Shown here: piece after piece, positions 1 through 8,134 of the stretch
How the letters are laid out: every line of letters starts with the position of its first letter
Position numbering within the stretch: the stretch's first letter is position 1
Assembly: GCA_958430865.1 (NCBI GenBank)
Contig: CAUDNR010000784.1
Location: 13,256 to 24,822 of the forward strand
Direction of reading: 5' to 3'
Source of the DNA: Entrophospora sp. SA101
Lineage: Eukaryota > Glomeromycota > Glomeromycetes > Entrophosporales > Entrophosporaceae
DNA: 11,567 bases
Program-made: the position numbers and the translations under genes
Notes under the pieces: generated by a model
What the model was told of the DNA's origin: nothing
The model's database searches: none
What the model saw: only the letters and a program-made list of their open reading frames with translations

Positions 1-1
1 A

Positions 2-2637
2 ATTTTCCATTCAAATGGATCCCAAGAAATTATTTGTGAAATGAATTCTGATGAACTACAGGAAACAATCCATGAAATTAATTTTGATGAACCTCAAGAA
101 ACCATCCATGAAATTAACTCTAATGAATTTCAAGAAATTATCCATTCAAATGTATCTCAAGAAATTATTTGTGAAATGAATTCTGATGAACTACAGGAAA
201 CAATCCATGAAATTAATTTTGATGAACCTCAAGAAACCATCCATAAAATTAATACTCTTATTCCACAAAATAAAATAGAAAAAAGGAGGAATGAGCTTAT
301 TGAGCATGTAAAAAACTTGCCTGAGAGCCAGATAATCAATGCTTATACTCTGTTTTCCACAATGACATATAATAAAGGGAACCATTGTGGAGAAATATAT
401 TCATCTTATATTCAAAAAAAGGCAAAAGAATTTGTAAATAGCAGCATTTATAAACAATCTTCATCAATGTCATCAATACAAGAAAAAATTAGTGAGATGG
501 AAACTAAAATACATAAAATAGAAAAAGAAAAAGAAAATACTGATCTTCAATTAAGATCCCTCAAAATGAAAGAGGTGAAAGCTAAAGAAACAAAAAAGAA
601 TCATGTCTCTAAATTACGTCAATCTATACAAAAAACAAAACAAATTACTCCTAATCAACTTCAGAATGCTATAAAAAAGATGATAAAAGAAAATAAGAAA
701 CAATATACACCTGAGTTTGTAGAGCTTGTAACCAAAATCAGTAACACTGGTAGTATTTCCATTTCATCCACTGTTGAATGCACTAGAGCAATTATGCAAT
801 TTTTAACAGGTGAGAAACCAGATCATTGGCTTTCAACTGGAACTATTTCACATTGGAATAAAGAAGTTGCTACTTTGTGTCTTCATCAGAATTGTCCTAA
901 AGATACCAAGTCACGTTCTTATTCTTATGGAATAATGTGTGATGAAAGCACATGTGGTGATAAAAAGATATTTTTGATTTGTTTTGCTCATTGGAGTGAG
1001 GATAAAAATCAGCCCACAATTACTATTGCCAAGATGGATGATTTAGATAAATGTAATGGAGATATTGTGGCAAAAGCAGTAAAAAAAACATGTGAAGAAA
1101 ATGAAATTAATCCAAAAAAATGCAATTTTTGGCTTACAGATAATACTGCCTATATGTCTGGTTCCAAATCAGGTGCAGTTGTCAAATTCAACTTGATGTG
1201 TCAATCCTCTTCTTACCGAATACCTTGTGGTCTGCATGCATTACAAATTGCATTAGTGAACTTTGAAAATACAGTATTTGGGAAAACAAATTCTCCATCA
1301 GGTCTCTCTTTAGAACAACAACACCCACATAACCTCCTCAATTTAACATACCACTTACATGATGGATATAATGATAGTAATAAAGATAGCCCTTTGAATA
1401 TGAAATCTGACTTGATACGTAAATTATATTGGAATTTACTTCAATATCCTTTAAAATCTTATCAAAAGCCAATCTCAAGTCGTTGGTTGTATCAATTAAC
1501 AACTGCTCAGCAATATTTAACAAATAAAGATATTCACCAAATATTTGCACAGTGGTTTGTTAATGAATTGGAACTATCAAAAAGTGTTCCTAGTAGTTAT
1601 CTTAAAAAGTGGAAGGTATTTCTTAATTGGCTTGAGGACTCTAAGTTGAACATTGAAGTAGAATCCATGGTGAGATTTGGAGAAACATTTTATGAAAAAG
1701 TCTTTAAATTTTTAACTGGATTTGACACTGTACTTCGAATAGCTAATGAAGATGAAACTAAGTGCTTACCTTTGGGAAACCGTGCACATGAGATGCCAGA
1801 CCAAGTTTTCATTTGGATAGATGAACTTGAAAAAGCAGCAGAAAATCCAGAATTAATTTTCAAAGAAGAGTTTGAGAATGCTCAGTCCTCATTATCTAAT
1901 GAAGAATATAACAATCTGAAAAAAAAAATAAAAGATGGAATAAAAAAGGCATTAGACAGTTTTTGCAAATGGATGGGATGCTGGATCCATTTGCCATTAG
2001 CAATTTGTAGTTTAGGAGGTGATAATGGTCCAGAATTTGCTTGTGCCATATCTCGTGTGTTCTTTTCTGTTTCCTATAATATAGAAATAAATTTGCATGA
2101 AAAAAAATATATAGAATTTCTTGAGAGAGACAAATCAAAAGGTATCAACCAATCTTTTGGACTGTTAGAAGCTCTTCAGGAATAAGACTTTTTAGATGAA
2201 TTTCAAGAATTTTCTGTATCTGTTGCTTCAAGCCTTCACAAATTTCCACTTCTGTATGATTTTGTGAAATATAGAATTTGGTCTATTGTAGTACACCAAC
2301 AACAAATCGAAGGCCTGTTTAACAAATATGATATTAAAACACATCCTAATATGAAGAAACCACTGCAAGAATCACGAATGTTGCTTTCTGGTTCCAATAA
2401 AATTCAAGTAAAAATTACAAAAGAAAATCTTGCAGCAGTTAGAAAAGAGCAGAGAGAGCAAACGGTAAATTAAATATCTTTTAATGATTAAATTACACAA
2501 TGAATACAATGAATACTTATTATACATACTTATTATACATACTTTTTTATTTATTTATTTATTTAACAAAGTGTGAGAGTAGCGAGGAGAGTTTTGGAGA
2601 AGAAACAGCAAAAGCAATCTTAAGAGAATATTTATAA
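2..2637 (+). CDS. Transposase-like protein with RNase H-like fold, 5' partial, one in-frame stop
   Basis: The frame is already open at base 2, so the ATG at 41 need not be the true start; residues below count from it. Order of parts: Glu/Asn-rich tandem repeat (1-70), basic coiled coil (about 145-205), then a core with transposase-type motifs: CDEST (D301), LTDN (D367), PCGLHALQ (395-402), SSRW (W482) and a C-terminal GPEF (E665). The D-D-E spacing and the CxxH-like and RW motifs resemble hAT-type transposases, but I cannot name the family. A TAA at 2183-2185 interrupts the frame, which then stays open to 2473 with family-like sequence (IEGLFNKYD, THPNM). A GT-AG intron at 2465-2571 leads in phase to a short acidic last exon ending at 2637. 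No terminal inverted repeats were seen. It may be a dying transposase, a domesticated copy, or a gene with an extra intron over the stop. Seen: motifs and frame. Inferred: transposase role and last exon. Confidence 0.7.
7..253 (+). repeat. 135-bp in-frame tandem duplication encoding 45-residue repeats
   Basis: A segment starting with CCATTCAAATG at base 7 recurs at 142, a period of 135 bp or 45 codons. Apart from two changes near its start, it matches to about base 118 and its partner to about base 253. Within it the protein is built from 12-residue units of the form E-(I/M)-N-x-(D/N)-E-x-Q-E-(T/I)-I with a leading H or C, plus one shortened 9-residue unit (12+12+12+9). The repeat runs off the left edge, so the true copy number is unknown. 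Confidence 0.9.
2142..2195 (+). other. Possible 54-nt intron that would remove the in-frame TAA
   Basis: A GTATCA donor at 2142 and a CTTTTTAG acceptor ending at 2195 delimit 54 nt, a multiple of three. Removal joins SK to DEFQEF in frame and deletes the TAA at 2183-2185. Against it: no clear branch site, and the removed codons (INQSFGLLEALQE) look like ordinary protein. A plain nonsense mutation is the simpler reading. Confidence 0.25.
2465..2571 (+). other. Predicted intron (107 bp) before last exon of the transposase-like gene
   Basis: Donor GTAAAT follows codon ACG; the acceptor is AACAAAG, preceded by a TTTA tract and a TTAAC branch-like site. Splicing in phase 0 joins REQREQT to a 21-codon acidic exon (contains EESFGEETAKAI) ending TAA at 2635-2637. 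Without splicing the frame stops three codons after the donor. Based on sequence signals only. Confidence 0.5.
2546..2565 (+). repeat. (TTTA)n microsatellite
   Basis: Five TTTA units lie at the 3' end of the predicted intron of the transposase-like gene. A second AT-only stretch built from TTTATAATTA and TTATTA units follows at about 2650-2692, between this gene and the next. Confidence 0.85.
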
Positions 2638-2743
2638 TAATAAGAAAACATTTATAATTATTTATAATTATTTATTATTTATTATTTATAAAATTGATCT
2701 GCATTTTTCCCAATAAAAAATCCTTACATATGATTTTTTATAT

Positions 2744-3354
2744 GTGTGGTCAACTATGTTTGTGTTTATTGAAATTTGTAACACCCCAAAAACACAGGTT
2801 CTTGAAGATCCTTGGTTACATAAAACACTAAATTCAATTAAAATTCAAGAACTTTTTGATTTAACACCAGTAATGCAAAATTTGCTTGATGAAGAACTTC
2901 GTGATTATCTTTCTGTTATTTTAGACGAAGCTTGTGCAGAGAAAAGGAGGGACACAAATCTTATTGATTTGTTAGTAGCTGAGTATAATGGAATAACAGG
3001 TAGACAAAAAAAATGTAATAATTGTGGTAAAAGTGCAATAGAAAATTTAAAACAAAAATGTCCTGGTTGTAAAGCAAAATACCAACAATTGCTGAAATCC
3101 AACATGAAATATCACAAACAACATTTGAAAAAAATGACAACAAACCTTTAACAATAAAATTTTATGATGTTGAAACAGGAAATTCTGACAAGAACTTAAA
3201 CCCAATTAGCATTACTCAAAAATCATCACCACAGGAAGGTGTTAAGTTACCTGGCATGCTAATACTTGATCCTTTACCAATTAATCCTAATTCTATTGAT
3301 AATGTTCGTATGGTGCTTATACATGGGATGGTAATTGTTTTGCCAAAAACGTAA
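2744..3354 (+). pseudogene. Hypothetical zinc-ribbon-like protein, frameshifted and cut by the hAT insertion
   Basis: The reading frame runs from a GTG at 2744 (first ATG at 2756) to TAA at 3149-3151. Likely gene sequence begins at VLEDPWLHKTLN (2798), directly after an ACACAG that could be a splice acceptor, so earlier exons may be missing. A four-cysteine motif, CNNCGKS then CPGC (about 3013-3069), suggests a small zinc ribbon. After 3135 the coding look moves to the next frame (KPLTIKFYDVETGNSDKNLN, then LPGMLILDPLPINPNSIDNV) up to the hAT terminus at about 3322; that frame ends at 3352-3354 inside the transposon. One extra A in the seven-A run at 3128-3134 would join both halves. I do not recognise a named family, though the style fits expanded families of arbuscular mycorrhizal fungi. 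The 3' part is absent from the window; the sequence right of the hAT does not obviously resume it. Confidence 0.65.
3318..3334 (+). repeat. hAT left terminal inverted repeat
   Basis: TATACATGGGATGGTAA matches the reverse complement of 7065-7081 base for base. The outer TATA may belong to the target site; the conserved hAT-like part is CATGGGATGG. Confidence 0.88.
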
Positions 3355-3373
3355 TACGTAATTGCGAAATTAT

Positions 3374-3608
3374 TTACGAAATTAATCACGGGTGACGAAA
3401 TTAATTACGGGTGACGAAATTAATTACGGGTTACGAAACCAATTACGGGTGACGAAATTATTGATTATTGACGAAATTAATTACGGGTGACGAAATTAAT
3501 TACGGGTTACGAAACTAATTACGCGTGACGAAATTAATTACGGGTGACGAAATTATTGATTATTATTATTGACGAAATTAATTACGGGTGACGAAATTAT
3601 TTGAAATT
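3374..3608 (+). repeat. hAT left (3') subterminal repeat array, 19-bp unit
   Basis: Unit GACGAAATTAATTACGGGT occurs six times exactly, with variants TACGAAAYYAATTACGSGT, a first copy with AATCACGGGT, and two spacer-like variants GACGAAATTATTGATTATT. Variants follow a pattern (A-A-B-D, then A-A-B-A-D, then A), so the array probably grew by duplication of multi-unit blocks. Such subterminal repeats are the usual transposase-binding sites of hAT elements. Confidence 0.88.
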
Positions 3609-3932
3609 AATTACAAGCAACGGAAATTATTCATTGTAAACAAAATTAACTATGGACAATAATTTTTTATTTTATATGCTTTTTACACTTTATAAAGTAC
3701 TAAATAAAAGTACTCACATAAAATTTAAAATTTTTGTTAACCATAAACAATATCTTGCTTGTCTTTGAAGTAAAAAAAGTCCTTCGTGTGAAAGTATTAT
3801 TAAAAACATATAACTTGTAAAGTAAAAAATTTCAAAAAACCCTTTTTTCAACCAAAATTTTCAACAAAACAAAAAAATTTTTTTTAATCAACAAGTTCTT
3901 GGTCCAACAAATCATCTATATCAAATTCTTTT
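3609..3932 (-). other. hAT 3' region: trailer and possible lost C-terminal tail
   Basis: No separate gene. Just past the assigned stop, the next frame on the minus strand reads IGEKEFDIDDLLDQELVD and ends TAA at 3885-3887. This acidic stretch fits the tail before it, so the stop at 3933 may result from a small indel near 3935-3950. The rest is AT-rich filler up to the subterminal array. Confidence 0.4.
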
Positions 3933-6309
3933 TCACCAATGATCAATAATTATTGGCTCAATGACAACCTGAACTTCCTGTGTTTTTAATAGTTCTGCTA
4001 ATTCTTTATCTACTAGATTGAAAAAATTTTCAATTTGCATTTCATTATCATTATTATCAAATTGTCCATTGCTTCCATTATCTATATCAAAAGTTTCTTC
4101 ATCTTCAATATTTTCTACTTCATCAAAATTTTCCAATTCTTCTTCATCAATTTCATCTAATTCAACTTCATCAGAAAAAATATTTTGCATAGCATTATAA
4201 ATATCATCATCATTCATATTTTGAACTGCAAATTTCAGCTCAGTTTTGGTATTTGAGACATAATAAGCATGGAGTTTAGAAAGGCTTTGTAATCGTTCCA
4301 CACTCAACCTAATATTATTTAGTATTAAATTTTATACTAATTTTTAAGTTGGAAATATTTAACAAATAATTACCTTGTCCTTCTTTTATTCATGTACCAC
4401 CCAAGAACTGAAAATACTCTCTCGCAACCTGCATTTGTTGGAGTTATTAATAAAATTTTCAGAGCAAGTTCTTGTATGTAATTTTCATTTTGTTCTATTA
4501 ATCTCCACCAACTTTCAATTGAGTAGTATGCAGGTACAAATTCATCTTCATATGGTGATTTTCTTTCACGATAGGCAGCTAGTTGTGCAATTAGTTTTGG
4601 TGTAGAATTTGATCCACCACCCATCTTTAACCAAATATTTTTAATGGCCCAGTGAACCACATGACGAAATACAGTTTTCTGAAAACCTTTCCCTATTAAA
4701 TTAGAAAAAATGAGCAGTTGAATTGCTTAACTTTTTGAATAAATACATAAATGCATACCACGATATTGTGGATGAAGAAGATAAGCCAACATGTACAAAT
4801 TAAAGTCAAACTGTTTCCATCTTTTATTAAAGGTGGTGATACATTGGTTACGGAAAGTGGATGTTGATTCTGGTAGATTTTTTATTGAAAATGATAATTT
4901 TATTAATTGACAAAAACAATCCGCTAAAGTTGTTGACTTCATTTCCAAACACTTCACTGCTTCTTTTATTGGTTTCAATACTTTTTCTAATTCTTCAACA
5001 TTCATAAAAAATTGTCTTGTTATAATAGCCTTAATATCTTCATTTAGATATTCTGGATTTTCATCTGCAATCTAAAATCAAATGGTTTAATTAATTTAAT
5101 TTAACTTAATTTAATTGAAATAAAAAATATAATATTAATAACCTTTTTCAAAACATTTTCACATTTGAGGACAGAAGCTGTGCAATCCCAAGCAGTTGTC
5201 CACCTTGTTTTGCAATAACTTTTGAAGCCACCACCTTGTATCATACTTTCAATTATTTCTTGTTTTAAATGATAATTTGCTTGGTGAGAAGTTTTAAAAA
5301 ATCTTACTAATTTCATGCATTTTTTTAAAATTGACCTTGCAAATTCCAATTTACAAATATCTGTGGTAAGAAGATTAATGTGGTGGGAAATGCAACGGAT
5401 GGGAATTATATTTTCATATTTTTGATGAACTAAATTTTTTGCCAAGACCATGGTGCTAGCATTGTCAGATACCAAACCAGTGAACTTCTCATGACCCCCT
5501 ACATTTTCAATTACTTCGATTATTTTTTCTGAAAGGAATATACCTGTATGGGATTCTTTTGACAAATTTTGTATCGAATGAACAATTTCTCTCCTGTCTT
5601 TTGTAATGATGATAAAGGCGTAAAGAGATTGACCTGATGGACTTGTCCATCCGTCCAGCGCTAAATAAAATTTATACATAATGATGTTAATTAAATAAAT
5701 AAATAAATAAATAAATATATATATATATACAATTATTACCCAAGGTAAGGTTTGTTTCAACATTCAGCATATCATTAATTTCACCAGTTATAAATGCCAA
5801 CTCCACATTAAGCATTGATACAGAAAGAGTATGTCTACTTGGGGGGAATAGCCTGGACACAGTGTACATAGCAGATCAATGAAAAATGGATTTTCGACAA
5901 TATGAAAAGGGATACCACAACAAGCGAAAAATTTCACAATAGCACGATTTGCCATATCTATTTTAGCAGAGTCAATTTTTGTTGATTCAAATTTTTCATA
6001 AATTTTTGGTTGTTGGTTAATTTTTTGTTTCTTTTTTTGTTTCTTACTTAAAATTGAATAATTTTTTATAACTTCTAAATAATGTTTTCTTGTTTCGTAA
6101 GGTACTTCTTTACAATAAAAAGCAAGATGTTCTCTCATATCATTAGGTTGTGCTAATCTTTTCTCCCAGCCACAAAACTTGCACACTCCACCACAATGAC
6201 CTTTTATTCTTTCTCCTTTTTCTTCAAAATATTCCCAAACTTCTTCCCTTGGTCGACCAGATCGTTTTTTTGTTTCATTAATTTCGTCTAATTCACCTGA
6301 ATTACTCAT
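3933..6309 (-). CDS. hAT transposase, five exons, one 1-nt frameshift
   Basis: Exons on the minus strand: 6309-5740, 5660-5143, 5071-4759, 4692-4374, 4308-3933. They total 2096 nt; adding the base missing from the C run at 5841-5846 gives 2097, i.e. 698 codons plus stop, which supports the model. Domains: BED-type finger (C43, C46, H61, C66) after a basic GRPREEVW start; IPFHIVENPFF; catalytic core with LALDGWTS (D193), GLVSDNAS (D256), RCISHHINL and KTRWTTAW; C-terminal dimerisation domain with SWW and PTNAGCERVFS (E558), then NKRRTRLSVERLQSLSKLH and an acidic tail. These are classic hAT features. The BED finger should bind the element's ends; the D-D-E residues cut and join DNA in the nucleus. 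The frameshift after GYSP, at residue 157, would remove the catalytic core, unless it is a homopolymer sequencing error. The start is the ATG before SNSGELDE. Confidence 0.88.
4309..4373 (-). other. hAT transposase intron 4 (65 bp)
   Basis: Donor GTAATT, an ACTAAAT branch-like site, acceptor ATTAG. Splits an Arg codon and restores NKRRTRLSVERLQSL, the conserved end of the hAT dimerisation domain. Confidence 0.9.
4693..4758 (-). other. hAT transposase intron 3 (66 bp)
   Basis: Donor GTATGC, a CTAAT branch-like site, acceptor AATAG. Splits a Gly codon and joins LLHPQYRG to KGFQKTVF. Confidence 0.88.
5072..5142 (-). other. hAT transposase intron 2 (71 bp)
   Basis: Donor GTTATT, acceptor TTTTAG, phase 0, joining ENVLKK to IADENPEY. 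The donor is weak but removal of the interval gives an open frame on both sides. Confidence 0.82.
5661..5739 (-). other. hAT transposase intron 1 (79 bp) with microsatellite
   Basis: Donor GTAATA and acceptor TTTAG split the codon G|CG and restore TLALDGWTSP, a core hAT motif. The intron holds (TA)n and (TTTA)n tracts, so its length probably varies between copies. Confidence 0.9.
5841..5846 (-). other. Frameshift site in hAT transposase exon 1
   Basis: On the coding strand the run is TATTCCCCCCAAG, six Cs. The frame before it reads LCPGYSP and then runs into unrelated residues; the next frame carries PSRHTLSVSMLNVELAF. Seven Cs would join them. Confidence 0.85.
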
Positions 6310-6936
6310 TTTTTGTCCTTAAACTTTTTGGTTCAACATCGACTAGATTAAATTTTGTGATACTTTGAGATAATCAAAATAGATGAGATTGATTATACAT
6401 GTGGCAGAATATCACTTGACTCAATCAGGTGACTCTTTGATGCAATTAATTGAGTCATATGGAAACATATAAATAATTGAGTCAAGACACAATTAAAAAT
6501 TGAGATTTTGGAATTGGGTCAAAGCCAAATTAATTTTGACAATATGTATAGATGAGAGATTATTTCAATTTGGTTTTTTAAAAAATTAAATTTAATTTTG
6601 ACATTTAATGAATGAATGATTTTACATATAAATTAGTGAAATGATTTTAACCCAAAAAAACAACAGGTTAATTGATTAAATTTCAGAGCTTTGCTAATAA
6701 GTAAAGGCAGAAATATTTTATTTATTATCATTAATTTAACTTGTAAAAATAAATAAATTCATTGTTTCGCTTATAAAAACACTTTGTAGTCAGAAATTAA
6801 ACAGTGTGTTTAATTGTCCATTTGGTTGTTGGCATAGAACTGAGGTTTTGTTTATTTGCTTCGGTATAAAGCAAAGTTTTGACATTTGTTAATCAGTGTA
6901 GTGTTAACAACGGTTTGCATAGAAAATTTCACAATA
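6310..6936 (-). other. hAT 5' region: upstream non-coding sequence of the transposase gene
   Basis: AT-rich sequence between the transposase ATG and the right subterminal repeats; no coding stretch seen on either strand. It should contain the transposase promoter and carries the TGASTCA cluster described separately. Confidence 0.6.
6417..6484. promoter_or_regulatory. Cluster of TGASTCA motifs upstream of the hAT transposase
   Basis: TGACTCA at 6417-6423, TGAGTCA at 6451-6457 and at 6478-6484, plus a near match TGACTCT at 6430-6436, all within 68 bp and about 110-175 nt upstream of the ATG. TGASTCA is the site of Gcn4/AP-1-type bZIP factors. The outer two are arms of an 11-bp inverted repeat (CTTGACTCAAT and ATTGAGTCAAG). 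Function is inferred. Confidence 0.4.
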
Positions 6937-7018
6937 GTAATTAATTCGTCACCCCTAATTAATTTCGTCGCCCGTAATTAATTTCGTCACCCGTAATTAA
7001 TTTCTTAATTACGTTTTT
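6937..7018 (-). repeat. hAT right (5') subterminal repeats, inverted
   Basis: Three to four diverged copies of the same 19-bp unit lie here in opposite orientation (read on plus as TTCGTCACCCGTAATTAA). An ATTACGTTTTT motif at 7008-7018 is mirrored by AAAAACGTAAT at 3345-3355 near the left end. Confidence 0.85.
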
Positions 7019-7038
7019 AAAGAGTGAAAGTGGTAATT

Positions 7039-7228
7039 AATTACGTTAATTACGAATTACGTATTTACCATCCCATGTATAGTCATCGACATATTAATTA
7101 TCTTGATCGATTAGAAATACCAAATAGATTTTCAATTACGTTAATTACGAATTACGTATTTACCATCCCATGTATAGTCATCGACATATTAATTATCTTG
7201 ATCGATTAGAAATACCAAATAGATTTTC
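7039..7228. repeat. Perfect 95-bp tandem duplication across the hAT right end
   Basis: Units 7039-7133 and 7134-7228 are identical. Each holds the last 39 bp of the hAT (AATTACGT-type repeats and terminus) and 56 bp of flank (TATAGTCATCGAC to AGATTTTC). The element therefore has two possible right ends, at 7077 and 7172. Confidence 0.95.
7065..7081 (-). repeat. hAT right terminal inverted repeat (first of two copies)
   Basis: TTACCATCCCATGTATA is the perfect inverse of the left terminus. An identical second copy lies at 7160-7176 because the end has been duplicated in tandem with its flank. Confidence 0.88.
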
Positions 7229-7321
7229 ATGATTTTTGTTACACGAGGATTATTTTCTCACCTATTTATTATAGCAACAAAACCTTTTTCTTGCTTTCTC
7301 TGATAAGAAACACCGCAGTAA

Positions 7322-7471
7322 AAGCAAATTTCTTCAAGTAAAAACTCGGCTAGCACTAAAAGTAATAACAATGAAACAAGTCAACCGGTATTGAAAATAG
7401 TGAAAATTGGGTCAGCTGGGCAAGCAAGACTTTTTAGTTCGAAGAATGAAATGAATGATCTTCAAGATTGA
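7322..7471 (+). pseudogene. Decayed coding block, unknown protein
   Basis: A 49-codon open stretch without an ATG, between TAA at 7319 and TGA at 7469. The protein looks real (STKSNNNETSQPVLKIVKI, then GSAGQARLFSSKNEMNDLQ) with a Ser/Asn-rich lead typical of fungal linkers. It could be an isolated exon of the decayed gene whose other pieces lie at 8135-8594 and 8936-9239. No family recognised. Confidence 0.4.
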
Positions 7472-7796
7472 TCAGTAGGTGCGGTTTGTTTATAATGATA
7501 TAGAAAAAGTTGGTGGTTAAAACAAGGCAAGGTTAATTGTTAATAAAATACTTGGCAAAAATTTTTTCAACACATACATTTATCTAAAACATCATGTAAT
7601 TATTTTATTTTATTTAAAAAAATTAATCATTAAGCAAATGTGTAATATAAAAAATTATGAAATTCTTATCTAATGAATGACTATATAAATTGTTTGCTGA
7701 ACTGTAAATGAAGCAGTGAGACCTCTAAATCCGCGTTTCCTAGTGCTAGATAAATTCATTTTTTGATTAGTTTTATTCATAAAAGTGTAAAGGTTG
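7472..7796. other. Non-coding AT-rich stretch
   Basis: No open frame of note, repeat or inverted structure recognised on either strand. Confidence 0.5.
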
Positions 7797-7802
7797 TCAA
7801 TT

Positions 7803-8120
7803 AATATAAATACTATGATCTCGTTCAAAATTTAATACTATGGTTATTGTTGTTATCGTTATCTTTGTTATTGTTATTGTCATCGTGCTCTCAATCTTTT
7901 TTTGAACGTAAACATCGTTTTTGGTATTGAAATTTTTCACAAAAAAATTCATTGGTTTGTTGTTGTAATCCTCCTCAACTAGCCTCTCCAATCCTTCAAA
8001 TTTTGAAACTTAAGTTCAAGCTTCTTTCCATTATGAATTAGCCAAATGATACTTTTCGTCCTTTTGATGTTCAGCCTTTTCAGTTATAGAATCATAATTG
8101 TTTTCACCATGAGTTCCTTT
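7803..8120 (-). pseudogene. Possible decayed coding remnant on the minus strand
   Basis: One minus-strand frame reads KGTHGENNYDSITEKAEHQK and, after three stops, FEGLERLVEEDYNNKPMNFF with KNDVYVQKK; a neighbouring frame continues as an Asp/Asn-rich run (EHDDNNNNKDNDNNNN) from an AAC/GAT-rich repeat. The pattern suggests a low-complexity fungal protein with stops and a frameshift, but simple-repeat composition alone could produce part of it. Confidence 0.3.
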
Positions 8121-8134
8121 GGCATCTACATCAA

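Larger units (their letters stand above)
3322..7077 (-). mobile_element. hAT superfamily DNA transposon, nearly complete (about 3.76 kb)
   Basis: Ends start CATGGGATGGTAA and mirror each other (TTACCATCCCATG at 7065-7077). The C-A-x-G-G-G start fits hAT termini. Inside lie inverted arrays of a 19-bp subterminal repeat and a five-exon transposase on the minus strand, so the element's 5' side is its right end. An 8-bp target duplication, expected for hAT, is not visible: the flanks are TGCTTATA on the left and TATAGTCA on the right. The right terminus occurs twice because of a 95-bp tandem duplication, so the outer end could instead be 7172. Insertion broke the zinc-ribbon gene at 2744-3321. 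Confidence 0.88.

Noticed and set aside
1338..2138. Minus-strand frames opposite the first gene (1338-1550 and 1896-2138)
   Set aside because: Lie opposite a long coherent coding frame with transposase motifs; their own translations look random.
2905..3143. Two minus-strand frames rich in Phe, Leu and Tyr
   Set aside because: Antisense of the zinc-ribbon gene; the apparent hydrophobicity comes from reading Lys/Asn codons backwards.
2..3321. The transposase-like gene and the zinc-ribbon gene as one two-gene transposon
   Set aside because: They lie on the same strand 106 bp apart, but no terminal repeats or shared target site connect them in the window.
3374..3608. Regularly spaced repeats resembling a CRISPR array
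   Set aside because: Units abut with no unique spacers, vary among themselves, and are mirrored at the other transposon end, so they are hAT subterminal repeats.
4018..4200. Ser-rich 60-codon plus-strand frame
   Set aside because: Antisense shadow of the acidic C-terminal exon of the hAT transposase.
7024..7209. 61-codon plus-strand frame with an internal near-repeat
   Set aside because: Spans the 95-bp duplication of the hAT end; non-coding repeat sequence in both copies.
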